A DNA stretch of 64,000 nucleotides from Lysobacter sp. (GTDB lineage: Bacteria; Pseudomonadota; Gammaproteobacteria; Xanthomonadales; Xanthomonadaceae): the NCBI GenBank assembly GCA_013141175.1, contig JABFRN010000001.1:3244001-3308000 (forward strand). The letters run 5' to 3'. The notes below the pieces were generated by a model that ran no database searches, was not told the origin of the DNA, and was given only the letters and a program-made list of their open reading frames with translations. The number at the start of each line of letters is the position of its first letter. Positions within the stretch are counted from its first letter, which is position 1. A program made the position numbers and the translations under genes. Positions 8,282 through 18,051 of this stretch are shown piece after piece.

Positions 8282-8962
8282 TCATGCGGATACGCGCGGC
8301 GTCCTTCGGAACCATGCTGCGATGCTCAAGCGCTCACGCCGCGCCGGCAGCACTTCATGCTCCAGTTCGCTGAGGAAACAGAGACTGCCGCCGAGCGGAG
8401 ACACATCGATCGACACCAGGTCGTTGGACGTCAGGTCGGCCGACACCCCATCGGCATCTGCGCTTCCGGGATGAAGCCGCAGCTCGCCGGCATCTTCTTC
8501 CGACCAGTCTGCGTTGAGATAAGTCACCCACGTCACCACCCGCGCGTCGCTGTCTCGAAAACGGTCGCGATGGCGCGCGTAACCGCCGCCGGGCGGGTAC
8601 GCCGCGTAGTGGGCCTCGCAATCGGTCAAGCCGAGGAACAGCGTACGGTTGAGTATCGTGCGCAGCGCATCGAGTCGTTCGAGCAATGTGCGCGCCGGAT
8701 CGCCGCAGCGCGGGTCGTCGAGCCAGCAGGTGGCGTCGGCACGGATGTCGTTGCGCAACGCGCGACCCTCGCGGCGGCCGACCGCTGCGGGTGAAAGGCC
8801 GCCGGTCGATTGAAGCCTGCGCAGGTCGTCGCGCAGCGCATCGCGCAAGGCGGCATCGGGCCAATCGGTGATCCAGCAGGCGCCCCGGTCGCGCAACGCA
8901 TCGGCGAGCAGAGCGGGCTCGCGCGAAAAATCGTCGGCATCGAGAGTGGGAAGGGCGGTCAT
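8282..8962 (-). CDS. 2-oxoglutarate/Fe(II)-dependent oxygenase (prolyl-4-hydroxylase-like)
   Basis: A 226-residue protein with the double-stranded beta-helix iron site: ARHRDRFRDSD supplies the HxD pair, LEHEVLPARRERLSIAAW supplies the distal His and the Arg that binds 2-oxoglutarate. AHYAAYPPGGGYARH is typical of SM-20/P4H-like bacterial enzymes. The substrate is unknown; proteins, including ribosomal or translation factors, are targets of relatives. Start ATG 8962 gives MTALPTLDADD; an upstream in-frame ATG at 9031 lies in the promoter region of the divergent rhomboid gene and is not preferred. Confidence 0.8.
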   Translation of the reverse strand: MTALPTLDADDFSREPALLADALRDRGACWITDWPDAALRDALRDDLRRLQSTGGLSPAAVGRREGRALRNDIRADATCWLDDPRCGDPARTLLERLDALRTILNRTLFLGLTDCEAHYAAYPPGGGYARHRDRFRDSDARVVTWVTYLNADWSEEDAGELRLHPGSADADGVSADLTSNDLVSIDVSPLGGSLCFLSELEHEVLPARRERLSIAAWFRRTPRVSA

Positions 8963-9040
8963 CCCGGTATCATAGCCGCCGCATCGAACGGTCGATGATT
9001 CGACAACACCCAACCGTTTCCTCTCCCCCAAGGATCACGG

Positions 9041-9712
9041 ATGTTCTCCAGATTGCCCGCAGCCACCAAGGCGCTGTTGATCGTCAATATCGTGATCTAT
9101 GTACTGCAGCTTCTGCTGCCGGACTGGATCTTCGCGCCGCTGCGGCTGTGGCCTGTGGCGATCGACGGCGACCCGTTTTCGCCGACGACATCGTTCATGC
9201 CGTGGCAGCTGATCACGCATGCGTTCATGCATGGGAATCTGCTGCATATCGTGATGAATATGCTTGGCATCCTGATGTTCGGTGCGCCGCTGGAAGCGCA
9301 CTGGGGAAGCCGTCGTTTCCTGGCGTTCTACACGTTCTGCACGCTCGGCGCCGGGCTGTGCCAGCTTCTGGTGGCCACGCTGATGCTGTCCCAGACCGGA
9401 TGGACCTACACCACGCTGGGCGCGTCCGGCGGTGTGTTCGGCCTGCTGGCGGGTTACGGCATGCTGTTCCCCAACCATCATATCGGCCTGTTGTTCCTGC
9501 CGGTGATGATCAAGGCGCGGACTCTGGTGATCGTTTTCGCGATCGCGCAACTCGCGCTGGCCTTCAGCGGATTGAACACTGGCGAGGCCCACTTCGCGCA
9601 TCTCGGCGGAATGCTGTTCGGGTGGCTGCTGATCCGGCACTGGCGCCGCCCGCGCCCGCCGCAGGCACCGCCGCCGCGCCGTCGGCCCTCGCATTTGCGC
9701 GTGGTCAAATGA
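9041..9712 (+). CDS. Rhomboid family intramembrane serine protease
   Basis: A 223-residue protein with six hydrophobic segments. The first loop precedes MPWQLITHAFMHGNLLHIVMNM (conserved His/Asn region); the catalytic serine is in LGASGGVFGLLAGYG and the catalytic histidine in GEAHFAHLGGMLFGW. The basic, proline-rich tail after the last helix is cytoplasmic. The enzyme cleaves membrane proteins within or near their TM helices; its substrate cannot be told from context. It stands alone between divergent and same-strand single genes. Confidence 0.92.
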   Translation: MFSRLPAATKALLIVNIVIYVLQLLLPDWIFAPLRLWPVAIDGDPFSPTTSFMPWQLITHAFMHGNLLHIVMNMLGILMFGAPLEAHWGSRRFLAFYTFCTLGAGLCQLLVATLMLSQTGWTYTTLGASGGVFGLLAGYGMLFPNHHIGLLFLPVMIKARTLVIVFAIAQLALAFSGLNTGEAHFAHLGGMLFGWLLIRHWRRPRPPQAPPPRRRPSHLRVVK

Positions 9713-9833
9713 CCCCCGGATCGGCAAGGCCCGCGGTACCGAGTGCGGGCCAATGGCACCGACCCGGCGCGGCGGTTGTGGTATGTTCCGATCCGGCGCA
9801 CGGAGTCCGAGGTCATAGAGCGGTGGAACAAGA

Positions 9834-10343
9834 ATGAAGTGGGACCCCTTCCTCGTCCTGGAGCAGCTACTGATCCTGCTGGTGATCGCCAGCCAGATCT
9901 GGATCTCGATCAAGGTGATCATGTCCGCGGTCGGCGCCGAACAGTACGTTCGGATCATGTCGTTCTCGACCGGTTTCCTCGCGTTCCTCATCACCCGTGC
10001 CTTGGGTGTCACCTTTGCGGACATGATGCTGGCGACCCATTCCACCGATAGTTCGGTTGGCATCATCGTGATCGGTGCGGTCTTTCCTTTCCTCGTCGGG
10101 GTCCTGATCTCCGAGGGCACGATCATCGCACTCAAGCTGGGTACGCCCGTCCCGATCCGGATGTTGTTGCTGATCGCGGCGTTCACCTTGTCGCAGGCGG
10201 CGTATACCAACTATGTCGCGCTGTACTCCAGGGTCACATCTCTGGACAAAGCCTTCATTCCCAATCTCTCGTATTCGGTCGCGGTCGGTCTTTGGTTGAC
10301 CTTCCGCTATCGGGACAAACATACGCCGACCGGTCCCGTGTAA
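9834..10343 (+). CDS. Hypothetical inner-membrane protein, four TM helices
   Basis: A 169-residue protein with hydrophobic helices near residues 8-28, 43-63, 75-98 and 107-130, then a more polar C-terminal third ending in a basic tail. I recognise no family and no catalytic motif. The start ATG 9834 follows AACAAGA, a weak binding site. A terminator at 10357-10383 closes the gene, so it is probably monocistronic. Confidence 0.6.
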   Translation: MKWDPFLVLEQLLILLVIASQIWISIKVIMSAVGAEQYVRIMSFSTGFLAFLITRALGVTFADMMLATHSTDSSVGIIVIGAVFPFLVGVLISEGTIIALKLGTPVPIRMLLLIAAFTLSQAAYTNYVALYSRVTSLDKAFIPNLSYSVAVGLWLTFRYRDKHTPTGPV

Positions 10344-10356
10344 AGCGATCATGTCG

Positions 10357-10383
10357 AAACGGCGACCTGTCCGGTCGCCGTTT
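10357..10383 (+). terminator. Rho-independent terminator
   Basis: CGGCGACC (10360-10367), five-base loop, GGTCGCCG (10373-10380), followed by TTTG and preceded by AAA. It ends the four-TM protein gene and could also stop read-through from the convergent Slp gene. Confidence 0.75.
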
Positions 10384-10423
10384 GTTCATCGGCATGTCGC
10401 GAATCGCGTTGCGGCCGGGGCGA

Positions 10424-10909
10424 TCACCACCAGCCCCACCACGGCCACGGGCCCGGGCGGGCAATCACATCGACGCGTTCGCGTACCGGCCACAGATAGA
10501 CGACATCGGCGGCGAGCCGGGGGAAGCGGTAATCGTATTCGCCGATCTTGCGGTTTTCGTAGCCATCGACGCGGCCGGTGAAGGTGACTTCACGGGTATC
10601 GGTGAACAGCGCGGGGTCGTAGAAACCGCTGCGGCAGGCGATGAAGCGACCGCGGGTATCGTCGGCGGCCCAGTACGGCCGGCCGGAGGCGTCGAGACGG
10701 GTCGAGAGCACCTCGAAACAGGTGCGGTCGGTGAGCGGTTCGGTGCGAACGATGCGACCGCCCCAACGCACGACGGCACCGGTGCTGTCCTGTTCGATCG
10801 CATCGTGCGGCGACACGTCGGCGAACTCGCCGCGCAGGGGTTTGGTCTGGGTGACGCAGCCGGCGAGGGCGACGGCCAACGCGGCGATGACGAAGGTGCG
10901 TGCGTGCAT
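10424..10909 (-). CDS. Slp family outer-membrane lipoprotein
   Basis: A 161-residue lipoprotein. A signal peptide with lipobox LAGC ends at Cys 17 (from ATG 10909), followed by the Slp fold: VRWGGRIVRTEPL, CFEVLSTRLDASGRP and GRFIACRSGFYDPALF. The protein ends in a Trp/Gly-rich tail. E. coli Slp is induced by starvation and stationary phase; function is otherwise obscure. ATG 10909 is preceded by GGAGA at good spacing, so the seven-residue longer frame from 10930 is not used. It lies downstream of tgpA on the same strand after a 76-bp gap. Confidence 0.85.
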   Translation of the reverse strand: MHARTFVIAALAVALAGCVTQTKPLRGEFADVSPHDAIEQDSTGAVVRWGGRIVRTEPLTDRTCFEVLSTRLDASGRPYWAADDTRGRFIACRSGFYDPALFTDTREVTFTGRVDGYENRKIGEYDYRFPRLAADVVYLWPVRERVDVIARPGPWPWWGWW

Positions 10910-10985
10910 GAATGTCTCCGGAAAATTCATATCGGTGCAGTCGAGATAGATGCCATCAAGAGCGGTGTCGTCGAATTCTGGGGCG

Positions 10986-12956
10986 TCAGGGCCGATGCTT
11001 TCGCAGGTCGCGGATCAACCCCTCCGCACCAGCGATGCCGCCATGATCGCGAGCGTACCGCCAATCGACGAAACGTGCGCTGAGCCGGCGCAAGGATTCC
11101 GCCTGCGGTCGCGCCGCGATGACCCGTTCCACCCAGATCGCGGCCGGTTCATGCGAAGCGCGAGCGAGCCCGAGCCGGCGGTAGCGTCGTTCCAGACGGT
11201 GCCAGGCGCGCAGCACCGGGTCGCGTTCGCGCTCCTGCCGGGTGGTCAGCCAGAGCATGCCCACCATCGCCAGCACGGTCGCGAGCACGAACAGTTGAAT
11301 CAATCTGGCCGAATCGAGGTCCGGCACGCCGAAGGATTCCAGCAGCCGGCGCTGGCGCGCGGCGTTGTAGCCGAGCACGAAATCGTTCCAACTGCGACGC
11401 ATCCAATCGCCGACGTTGAACACGGGCGTCAGTCCGACGAAACCGCCGAGGGCACCCGGCCTGCGGTCGGCGATGGTGTCGTAGATGCGCTCCGGTGCGA
11501 CCGCCGCCGTCGGGTCCACGCGCACCCAGCCGCGGCCGTCCAGCCAGACTTCGGCCCAGGCATGGGCGTCGGAGCGGCGCACGAGCCAATAATCGCCGAC
11601 CGGGTTTCGATAGCCGCCGACATAACCGGTGACCACCCGCGCCGGGATGCCGGCCGAGCGCATCAGCACCACGAATGCGCCGCTGTAGTGCTCGCAGAAC
11701 CCGGCTTTTTCGTCGAAGAGGAATTCGTCGACGGTGTTGCGACCGAGCAGCGGGGTATCGAGGGTGTAGGCGAACTCGGTGCGGATCCATGCGAGTGCGC
11801 GTTTGACGATGGCGTTGTCGCTGGCCGCCGTGGAGGGTCCGGCTTCGCGGCGCCAGGCGTCGGCCAGGGCACGGGTGCGCGGGTTGTAGCCTGGCGGCAG
11901 GCGCAGGGCGAGTCGCCGCAGCGCGGGATGCAGACCGGTTCGAGTGGGATCGGTTGCCAATGCCGCCCGTGGCGCCGAGCGCATCCGCCAGCGGGTGATG
12001 CCATTCAGCGGCTCGTCGCTGCGCAGGCTGAAATCCTTGCCGAGCTGCGATCCGGACGGTGCGGCGAGCGGCAGTTCCAGCGCGACCAATTGGTTGCGTT
12101 CGGTCGGTTCGATCTCCAGCACGTACTCGTAGCGTTTCGGTCCCGGTGCGGTGTCCGTGCGCCCCATCGATCGCGACCATTCCACCGCCGTCCAACTGCG
12201 GCCGTCGAAATCCCACAGCACCGGTCCGCGCCAGTACATCTGCGATGGCGGCGGCGCTGCGCCGATGAAGGTCGCCCGCAGCGCGGGCGTGTCGTCGGCG
12301 ACCAGATCGATCCAATCGCCCGGCGTCATCCGGTCCGACAGCCCCGGGCGGGACAGCGCGCGCTCGGGCACGCCCCACATCGGCACGCTGAAGCGCGGAA
12401 ACAGCCAGAACACCACCAGCGCCAGCGGCAGTCCGATGGCGATCATCCGCGCGACGGTGGCGAACCGTCGCCAGGGTTTGTCCGTCGATGACAGCTCGCC
12501 GACTTCGATATCGGTGAGTTTCAACAGTGCCGCCAGCACGGTCACCGCCGCGATCAACCCGAGCGTCAACGGCAGCGGCCCCTGATCCAGCAGGAAGGTC
12601 GCGAACGGCGCGAACAGCGCGAAACCCAGCAGGCTGCGGGCATCGCGCAGACTGCGCATTTCCACCGGTTTCAGCGCGAGCATGGTCGCCAGCAGCGCGC
12701 AGCCGGTGTCGCGCCCGAAGCGGAATTCGTAGCGGGTCATCACCGTGCCCATCAGGGCCACGATCAGCAGGAGTCGCAGCCAGCCGGGTGCGCGGCCGTC
12801 GCGCACGAGCAACGGAATGGCGACCGCGACGGCGCCGATGCCCACCCCCAGCAATGGCGGCACCTGCAGCAGCAACGGCAGCAGGCAGGCGGCTGCCGCA
12901 GCGAGTGTCCAGCGTCGGGCGATGGGGTCGAGTGGCGGCGCGCTCCGATCAGCCAC
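10986..12956 (-). CDS. tgpA: TgpA-type membrane transglutaminase-like protease
   Basis: A 656-residue protein with five or more N-terminal TM helices (DUF3488), a periplasmic transglutaminase-like domain, another TM helix near residue 555 and a cytoplasmic DUF4129-like tail. The catalytic triad is visible: Cys in KAGFCEHYSGAF, His in SDAHAWAEVWLDGRGW and Asp in VRVDPTAA. In Pseudomonas aeruginosa TgpA is essential, though its substrate is unknown. Its start overlaps the end of the DUF58 gene by 8 bp, giving the common MoxR-DUF58-TgpA operon. Confidence 0.92.
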   Translation of the reverse strand: MADRSAPPLDPIARRWTLAAAAACLLPLLLQVPPLLGVGIGAVAVAIPLLVRDGRAPGWLRLLLIVALMGTVMTRYEFRFGRDTGCALLATMLALKPVEMRSLRDARSLLGFALFAPFATFLLDQGPLPLTLGLIAAVTVLAALLKLTDIEVGELSSTDKPWRRFATVARMIAIGLPLALVVFWLFPRFSVPMWGVPERALSRPGLSDRMTPGDWIDLVADDTPALRATFIGAAPPPSQMYWRGPVLWDFDGRSWTAVEWSRSMGRTDTAPGPKRYEYVLEIEPTERNQLVALELPLAAPSGSQLGKDFSLRSDEPLNGITRWRMRSAPRAALATDPTRTGLHPALRRLALRLPPGYNPRTRALADAWRREAGPSTAASDNAIVKRALAWIRTEFAYTLDTPLLGRNTVDEFLFDEKAGFCEHYSGAFVVLMRSAGIPARVVTGYVGGYRNPVGDYWLVRRSDAHAWAEVWLDGRGWVRVDPTAAVAPERIYDTIADRRPGALGGFVGLTPVFNVGDWMRRSWNDFVLGYNAARQRRLLESFGVPDLDSARLIQLFVLATVLAMVGMLWLTTRQERERDPVLRAWHRLERRYRRLGLARASHEPAAIWVERVIAARPQAESLRRLSARFVDWRYARDHGGIAGAEGLIRDLRKHRP

Positions 12957-13920
12957 GGCCCACAGCCTCCGGCATCAGCGCCAACGCCTTCAGGCACGCA
13001 TGCCGATGCGCATTGCCCTGCGCCGGCCCCAGCGGCGGCTGCCCCGGCAACACCAGCCGATAGCGACGACCATCGCGTTCGGCTTCGTCGACCCAGCGGG
13101 CAAGGCGGCGGATGCGCGCTTCGTAAGGCAGCGCATTCAATTCACGCCAATCCAGATCGATATCGGCGCCGAGCGGTTGTTCGTATTCGCGCACCAGCAA
13201 TTCATCGCGCCGCGCCGAGGGTTTCCAAGCGATCGCGCGACGCGAATCGCCGCGACGGTACGTGCGCAGGTGATGCACATCGTCGCCGCTGGGATGCATG
13301 CGCGCGATGGCTTGATCGCCACCGCCTTCCGGCAGGGGCGGGCCGTGCGCTTCGGGTGCCGGATACACCAGCAGCGGCGCTTCCGGCCATACGTAGCTCC
13401 AGGCCACCACCACGCCCAGTGGACGCGTCGTGGAGATGCGCAGGCGCCCGGGTTCCAGCCAGCCGCGACGCTCGGTGGGTAGTTCGATCACCGCTTCGCC
13501 CGCGCCTTGCCGCAGCGACAGGAATGCGGCATGCCCGCCCGAAGCGATGCGCAGCCCGCGACGCTCGCGCCCGGGTTCGGCGCGCGCATGCACGCGCAGT
13601 TGCAGCGGCTTGCCTGCGCCGACCGGCTCGGCGCCGATCGCGACGATGCTCAATCCCGATAATTGCAGATGCGCGGCGAACAGACCGGTGTGGGCGGCGC
13701 CACCCAGCAGCAGCGCCAGCATCAGTGCGGGATTGTTGTTGTAGTTCAGCGCGCCCAGCAGCATCGCCACCAGCAATGCACTGAAAAACAGCCCGAAACC
13801 GGTCGGCAACACGTAGACGCGTCGACGGTCGAAACGCACCGGCAGCGATTCGGGCGCGCGCGGTGTGATCCATTTCGCCGCGCGGCGTTCGATCCAGGCG
13901 CGCAGACCCGCGTTGGTCAT
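12949..13920 (-). CDS. DUF58 domain protein
   Basis: A 323-residue protein with two TM helices near the N-terminus (GFGLFFSALLVAMLLGALNY and the next hydrophobic run), a beta-rich middle, and the DUF58 core RRGDSRRAIAWKPSARRDELLVREYE near residue 225-250, a segment resembling part of a von Willebrand A fold. The family always travels with MoxR ATPases and transglutaminase proteins, and is proposed to help assemble or activate membrane or periplasmic complexes. It overlaps tgpA by 8 bp; moxR lies 88 bp upstream across a palindromic repeat. Confidence 0.9.
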   Translation of the reverse strand: MTNAGLRAWIERRAAKWITPRAPESLPVRFDRRRVYVLPTGFGLFFSALLVAMLLGALNYNNNPALMLALLLGGAAHTGLFAAHLQLSGLSIVAIGAEPVGAGKPLQLRVHARAEPGRERRGLRIASGGHAAFLSLRQGAGEAVIELPTERRGWLEPGRLRISTTRPLGVVVAWSYVWPEAPLLVYPAPEAHGPPLPEGGGDQAIARMHPSGDDVHHLRTYRRGDSRRAIAWKPSARRDELLVREYEQPLGADIDLDWRELNALPYEARIRRLARWVDEAERDGRRYRLVLPGQPPLGPAQGNAHRHACLKALALMPEAVGRG

Positions 13921-13943
13921 GCGTGCCCCTCACCCTCGCTCGC

Positions 13944-13978
13944 GCCACCCTCTCCCTGTATCGCGGGGAGAGGGTGGC
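13944..13978. repeat. Palindromic repeat, CCCTCTCCC...GGGAGAGGG type
   Basis: GCCACCCTCTCCC (13944-13956), short loop, GGGGAGAGGGTGGC (13965-13978). Similar elements lie at 29449-29474, 29565-29595 and 58749-58771. It separates moxR from the DUF58 gene inside one operon and could attenuate or stabilise the message. Confidence 0.7.
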
Positions 13979-14008
13979 CGGAGGCCGGGTGTGGGGCAGG
14001 GGGCCCCA

Positions 14009-14935
<927 letters not shown>

Positions 14936-15014
14936 GTACGGGGTTCGAAGACTGGCGTCACGGGATTCTCCGGGGTGTTGCGGACATTTTTCGGCAGTGT
15001 AACGAGACTACGCA

Positions 15015-16877
15015 TTGAAACAGCAGGTGGATTCGACGAAGCGGACATTCATCGCGCTCTGGGCGGTTGCGACGCTCTGCAAGTGCGCGCTTGCCGCGTA
15101 TCTGCCGCTGTTCGTGGATGAGGCGTTCTACTGGCAGGAAGGCCGTCATCCGGCCTGGGCATATTCGGACCTGCCCGGACTCAGCGCTTGGCTGACGCGA
15201 GCGGGCATCGAGCTGGGCGGCCACAATCTGCTCGGGTTGCGTTGGCCATTCCTCCTGATCGCAGCGCTGCTGCCGTGGTGGGTCGTGGCGATCGCGCGCC
15301 GCGAAACCGACACCGGATACGCCTGGCGAGCGGGCATGCTGGCGGTGCTGCTGCCGCTGCTCGGCACGCTGGGCGTGCTTGCGTTGCCGGATGTGCCGCT
15401 GGCGTTCGCGACGGTGCTGTGCCTCGACGCGGGCAGCCGGTTGATGCGCGGCGTGAGCTGGGTTGCGATTGCGCTGCTCGCCGCCGGCCTCGCGATCGGC
15501 GGGCTCACGCATTACCGCTTCGTCTCGGTGATCGGCGTCGGTTTCATCGTCATGCTGATGCTGCCCGAAGGGCGCCGCGCGCTGCGCGATGTGCGGGTGT
15601 GGCTGGCGGTCTCGGTCGGCGCGCTCGCGTGGCTGCCGCTGCTGCTGTGGAATCTCGACAACGCCGATGCCGGGCTGCGCTTCCAACTCGTCGATCGCCA
15701 TCCATGGGCGTTCCATCCCGATGGCCTGCTGTTCGTCGCGGTGCAGACCTTGCTGGTGACGCCGCTGCTGCTGTTCGCGATGCTGCGCGCGGGATTCGCG
15801 CAAGGCGGGGCGACGCAGCCGGCCGGCGTGCGTTATCTCGCGTGGTCCGGGCTGCTGGTGTTGTCCGGTTTTTTCGCGCTGGGTTTTTTCGCCGACAGCG
15901 AACGGGTGAGTTTCCACTGGCCGCTGCCGGCGTATCTCGCGCTGTTGCCGCTGGCGCCGTTGACCCTGTCGCGCTGGTCCGGATCGATGCAACGGGCGAC
16001 ATGGACGTTGGCGCTGCTGGGTCTGATCGGAGGGCTCGGCTACTACGCAGCGGTGTCGTCGCCCGCGCTGCGCGAACGCGCGGCGGGCACCAAAGCGTAT
16101 CCGTCGAATTTCGCCGGCTGGGACGTGTTGGCGCGCGACGTCGAAGCGATGCGCGCGCGGATGCCGGCGGGTACGCGGATCGTCGCCGACAACTTCAAGA
16201 TCGGCGCCGAACTCGGGTTCGCGCTGGACGATGCAGACATCCCGGTACTCGATCATCCGCTCAACCGGCACCACGGCCGCGCGCCGCAGTTGATGCTGTG
16301 GGGATTGCAGTACGACCGCCGCGCGGGCCGCAACGATGTACCGGTCCTGCTGGTCGTGGGTGCCACCGATGTGAGTTATCGCGAGCAGTTGCAGCGTTAT
16401 CACGACCTGTGCGCGATGGTCGGCCCGCTGCCGCCGCCGACGGTGCTCAATATCGATCGCGGCCGTCAGCGTTTTCTGCTGTTCGCGCTGCCATCCGTGC
16501 GCCCGGAAGGCGGCTGCACCGCGCCGGCGATGGCGTGGGTCGACACACCGGTGGCCGGTAACGCCGTTTCGCGCCGTTTCGCGCTGCAGGGCTGGGCATT
16601 CAAGGACGGCGTTGGGCTTGCGCGGATCGAGGTGTTGATCGATGGCCGGCCCGTTGCCGACGCCGAATACGGTATCGAGCGACCCGAAGTCGTCGGTTTC
16701 TGGCGGAAGTGGCGGGATGGGGGCTCCACCGATCCGCAGCAGCCGAAGGTGGGCTTCCGCGCGGACATCGATCTCGGCGCGCGCGCGCCGGGGACTTATT
16801 GGCTGCAGTTGCGCTTGCACGGCCGCGACGGCAGCGTCGAAGACTGGCCGCAGCAGGCGGTCGTGCTCGGCAGGTAG
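15015..16877 (+). CDS. GT39/ArnT-like membrane glycosyltransferase
   Basis: A 620-residue protein with about ten TM helices in the first 400 residues and a soluble periplasmic C-terminal domain. The first periplasmic loop carries the acidic pair typical of GT-C enzymes (FVDEAFYWQEGRHPAW), and HYRFVSVIG and the DRHPW region fit the PMT_2/ArnT group, which moves sugars from polyprenyl-phosphate donors to lipid or protein acceptors. The acceptor is unknown. The only start before the first helix is TTG 15015 with a weak binding site. A beta-rich tail (residues about 510-620) is extra relative to short GT39 proteins. Confidence 0.8.
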   Translation: MKQQVDSTKRTFIALWAVATLCKCALAAYLPLFVDEAFYWQEGRHPAWAYSDLPGLSAWLTRAGIELGGHNLLGLRWPFLLIAALLPWWVVAIARRETDTGYAWRAGMLAVLLPLLGTLGVLALPDVPLAFATVLCLDAGSRLMRGVSWVAIALLAAGLAIGGLTHYRFVSVIGVGFIVMLMLPEGRRALRDVRVWLAVSVGALAWLPLLLWNLDNADAGLRFQLVDRHPWAFHPDGLLFVAVQTLLVTPLLLFAMLRAGFAQGGATQPAGVRYLAWSGLLVLSGFFALGFFADSERVSFHWPLPAYLALLPLAPLTLSRWSGSMQRATWTLALLGLIGGLGYYAAVSSPALRERAAGTKAYPSNFAGWDVLARDVEAMRARMPAGTRIVADNFKIGAELGFALDDADIPVLDHPLNRHHGRAPQLMLWGLQYDRRAGRNDVPVLLVVGATDVSYREQLQRYHDLCAMVGPLPPPTVLNIDRGRQRFLLFALPSVRPEGGCTAPAMAWVDTPVAGNAVSRRFALQGWAFKDGVGLARIEVLIDGRPVADAEYGIERPEVVGFWRKWRDGGSTDPQQPKVGFRADIDLGARAPGTYWLQLRLHGRDGSVEDWPQQAVVLGR

Positions 16878-16939
16878 AGCGGCCTTCAGGCCGCCGCTTG
16901 TTTTCCCAAGGCAAGCAGTCGCCTGAAGGCCGTTCTACC
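16873..16939. repeat. REP-like inverted repeat pair (GGCCTTCAGGC ... GCCTGAAGGCC)
   Basis: Arms at 16873-16891 and 16921-16939 can pair imperfectly, and the first arm also folds on itself. It overlaps the stop codon of the glycosyltransferase and sits between two convergent genes, where it may serve as a weak two-way terminator. It belongs to the same GGCTTCAGCC-like family found at 8255, 29348, 38546, 59238 and 60818. Confidence 0.65.
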
Positions 16940-16941
16940 TT

Positions 16942-17520
16942 TCATGGCACGACAAATCCCGCCTCGCGCAGCAATCGGGCGGTCGCGATCAACGGCAGGC
17001 CGACCAACGCGGTCGGATCGCGATTCTCGATCTCGTCGAACAGGGCGATCCCAAGGCCTTCGCATTTGAAACTGCCGGCGCAGTCCAGCGGCCGTTCGCG
17101 GACCACATAACGCTCGATTTCGTCGTCGTCCAGCGCGCGGAAGCGCACGGTCGTGATGTCGAGCGCCTGCAGCCTGTGCCCACCAGGGCCGGCGAGGCAC
17201 AGCGCAGTCAGGAAGCGCACCTCACGGCCGGACATCGATTGGAGCTGTGCGACGGCGCCGGCATGGCTGCCGGGTTTGCCCAGCGGCCGGCCATCGAGCT
17301 CCGCGACCTGATCGGAGCCGATCACCCAGGTGTCGCGCGCCACGCTGGCGAGCACGGCTTCGGCCTTCGCCAGCGCCAGCCGCTCAGCCAGCGCCTGCGG
17401 AGATTCGCTGGTGCGGGGTGTCTCATCGACCTCGGGCCGGGCGATAGTGAAGGGAAGCCCGAAACGTCCCAGCAGAGCGCGACGGTAGATCGATGTCGAG
17501 GCGAGTACCAGGCTTGGCAC
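16942..17520 (-). CDS. Maf/YceF-type nucleoside triphosphate pyrophosphatase
   Basis: A 192-residue Maf protein. The N-terminal LVLASTSIYRRALLGRFGLPF is the family signature, followed by VIGSDQVAELDGRPLGKPG with the catalytic Asp, and the C-terminal GSFKCEGLGIALFDEIENRDPTALVGLPL. Sequence features match the YceF (m7GTP) rather than the YhdE (dTTP/UTP) branch. It is immediately downstream of a small membrane-anchored protein (10-bp gap) and divergent from the yceD-rpmF genes, the same neighbourhood as in E. coli. Confidence 0.9.
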   Translation of the reverse strand: MPSLVLASTSIYRRALLGRFGLPFTIARPEVDETPRTSESPQALAERLALAKAEAVLASVARDTWVIGSDQVAELDGRPLGKPGSHAGAVAQLQSMSGREVRFLTALCLAGPGGHRLQALDITTVRFRALDDDEIERYVVRERPLDCAGSFKCEGLGIALFDEIENRDPTALVGLPLIATARLLREAGFVVP

Positions 17521-17530
17521 GGGTGCCGGC

Positions 17531-17908
17531 TCAGGGGTGCGCGGTTCGGGCGCGTTCGACCAGCACCAGTTGCTGGTCGATCCGGATCCGCGCCTGCTCG
17601 ATCGAGGTGCGGATCTCGTCGAGTGTCTGGACCGAGGCGGTCTCGCCGTGCTGCTGGAGCCACAGGCGCTGGCGCAGCATCTCCTGCAGCGCGCTGCGCA
17701 CGGTGTCGTCCTCGTCGCCGGTGATGGCTTCGATCTCGGCTTTTGCGGTGCGCAGCCGGGCTTCGAGAGCGTCGGCGGCGTCCAGCAGTCGGGTCATGGC
17801 ACGCTGGCGCGGAGTATCCCGGCGGAAGAAGCGCCAAGCGAATACCGAAGCGATAATGGCCACCGCGATCGAGGTGATGGTAACGGCAGGAACAGAGAAG
17901 GCGGTCAC
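17531..17908 (-). CDS. Hypothetical membrane-anchored coiled-coil protein
   Basis: About 125 residues: one N-terminal TM helix (TITSIAVAIIASVFAWRFF) followed by a long, charged amphipathic helix region with a likely coiled coil (ALEARLRTAKAEIEAITGDED onward). I choose GTG 17908 because the longer frame to 17989 would place 27 arginine-rich residues before the TM helix. No family is recognised. It overlaps nothing and precedes maf by 10 bp, so it may be co-transcribed. Confidence 0.55.
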   Translation of the reverse strand: MTAFSVPAVTITSIAVAIIASVFAWRFFRRDTPRQRAMTRLLDAADALEARLRTAKAEIEAITGDEDDTVRSALQEMLRQRLWLQQHGETASVQTLDEIRTSIEQARIRIDQQLVLVERARTAHP

Positions 17909-18051
17909 ACGGCGGGCCCGGACGTGGGTGGACAGTCTGACGCGGCTCGCTCCGGCGGGCAAATCGCCGGTCGCGCCGGGTCGAAGCAAGCCGGACTCGC
18001 ACCGCTTCCGGGTTTGACAGTGCGGGGCCCGCCCCCTACCATTCCGCGCTT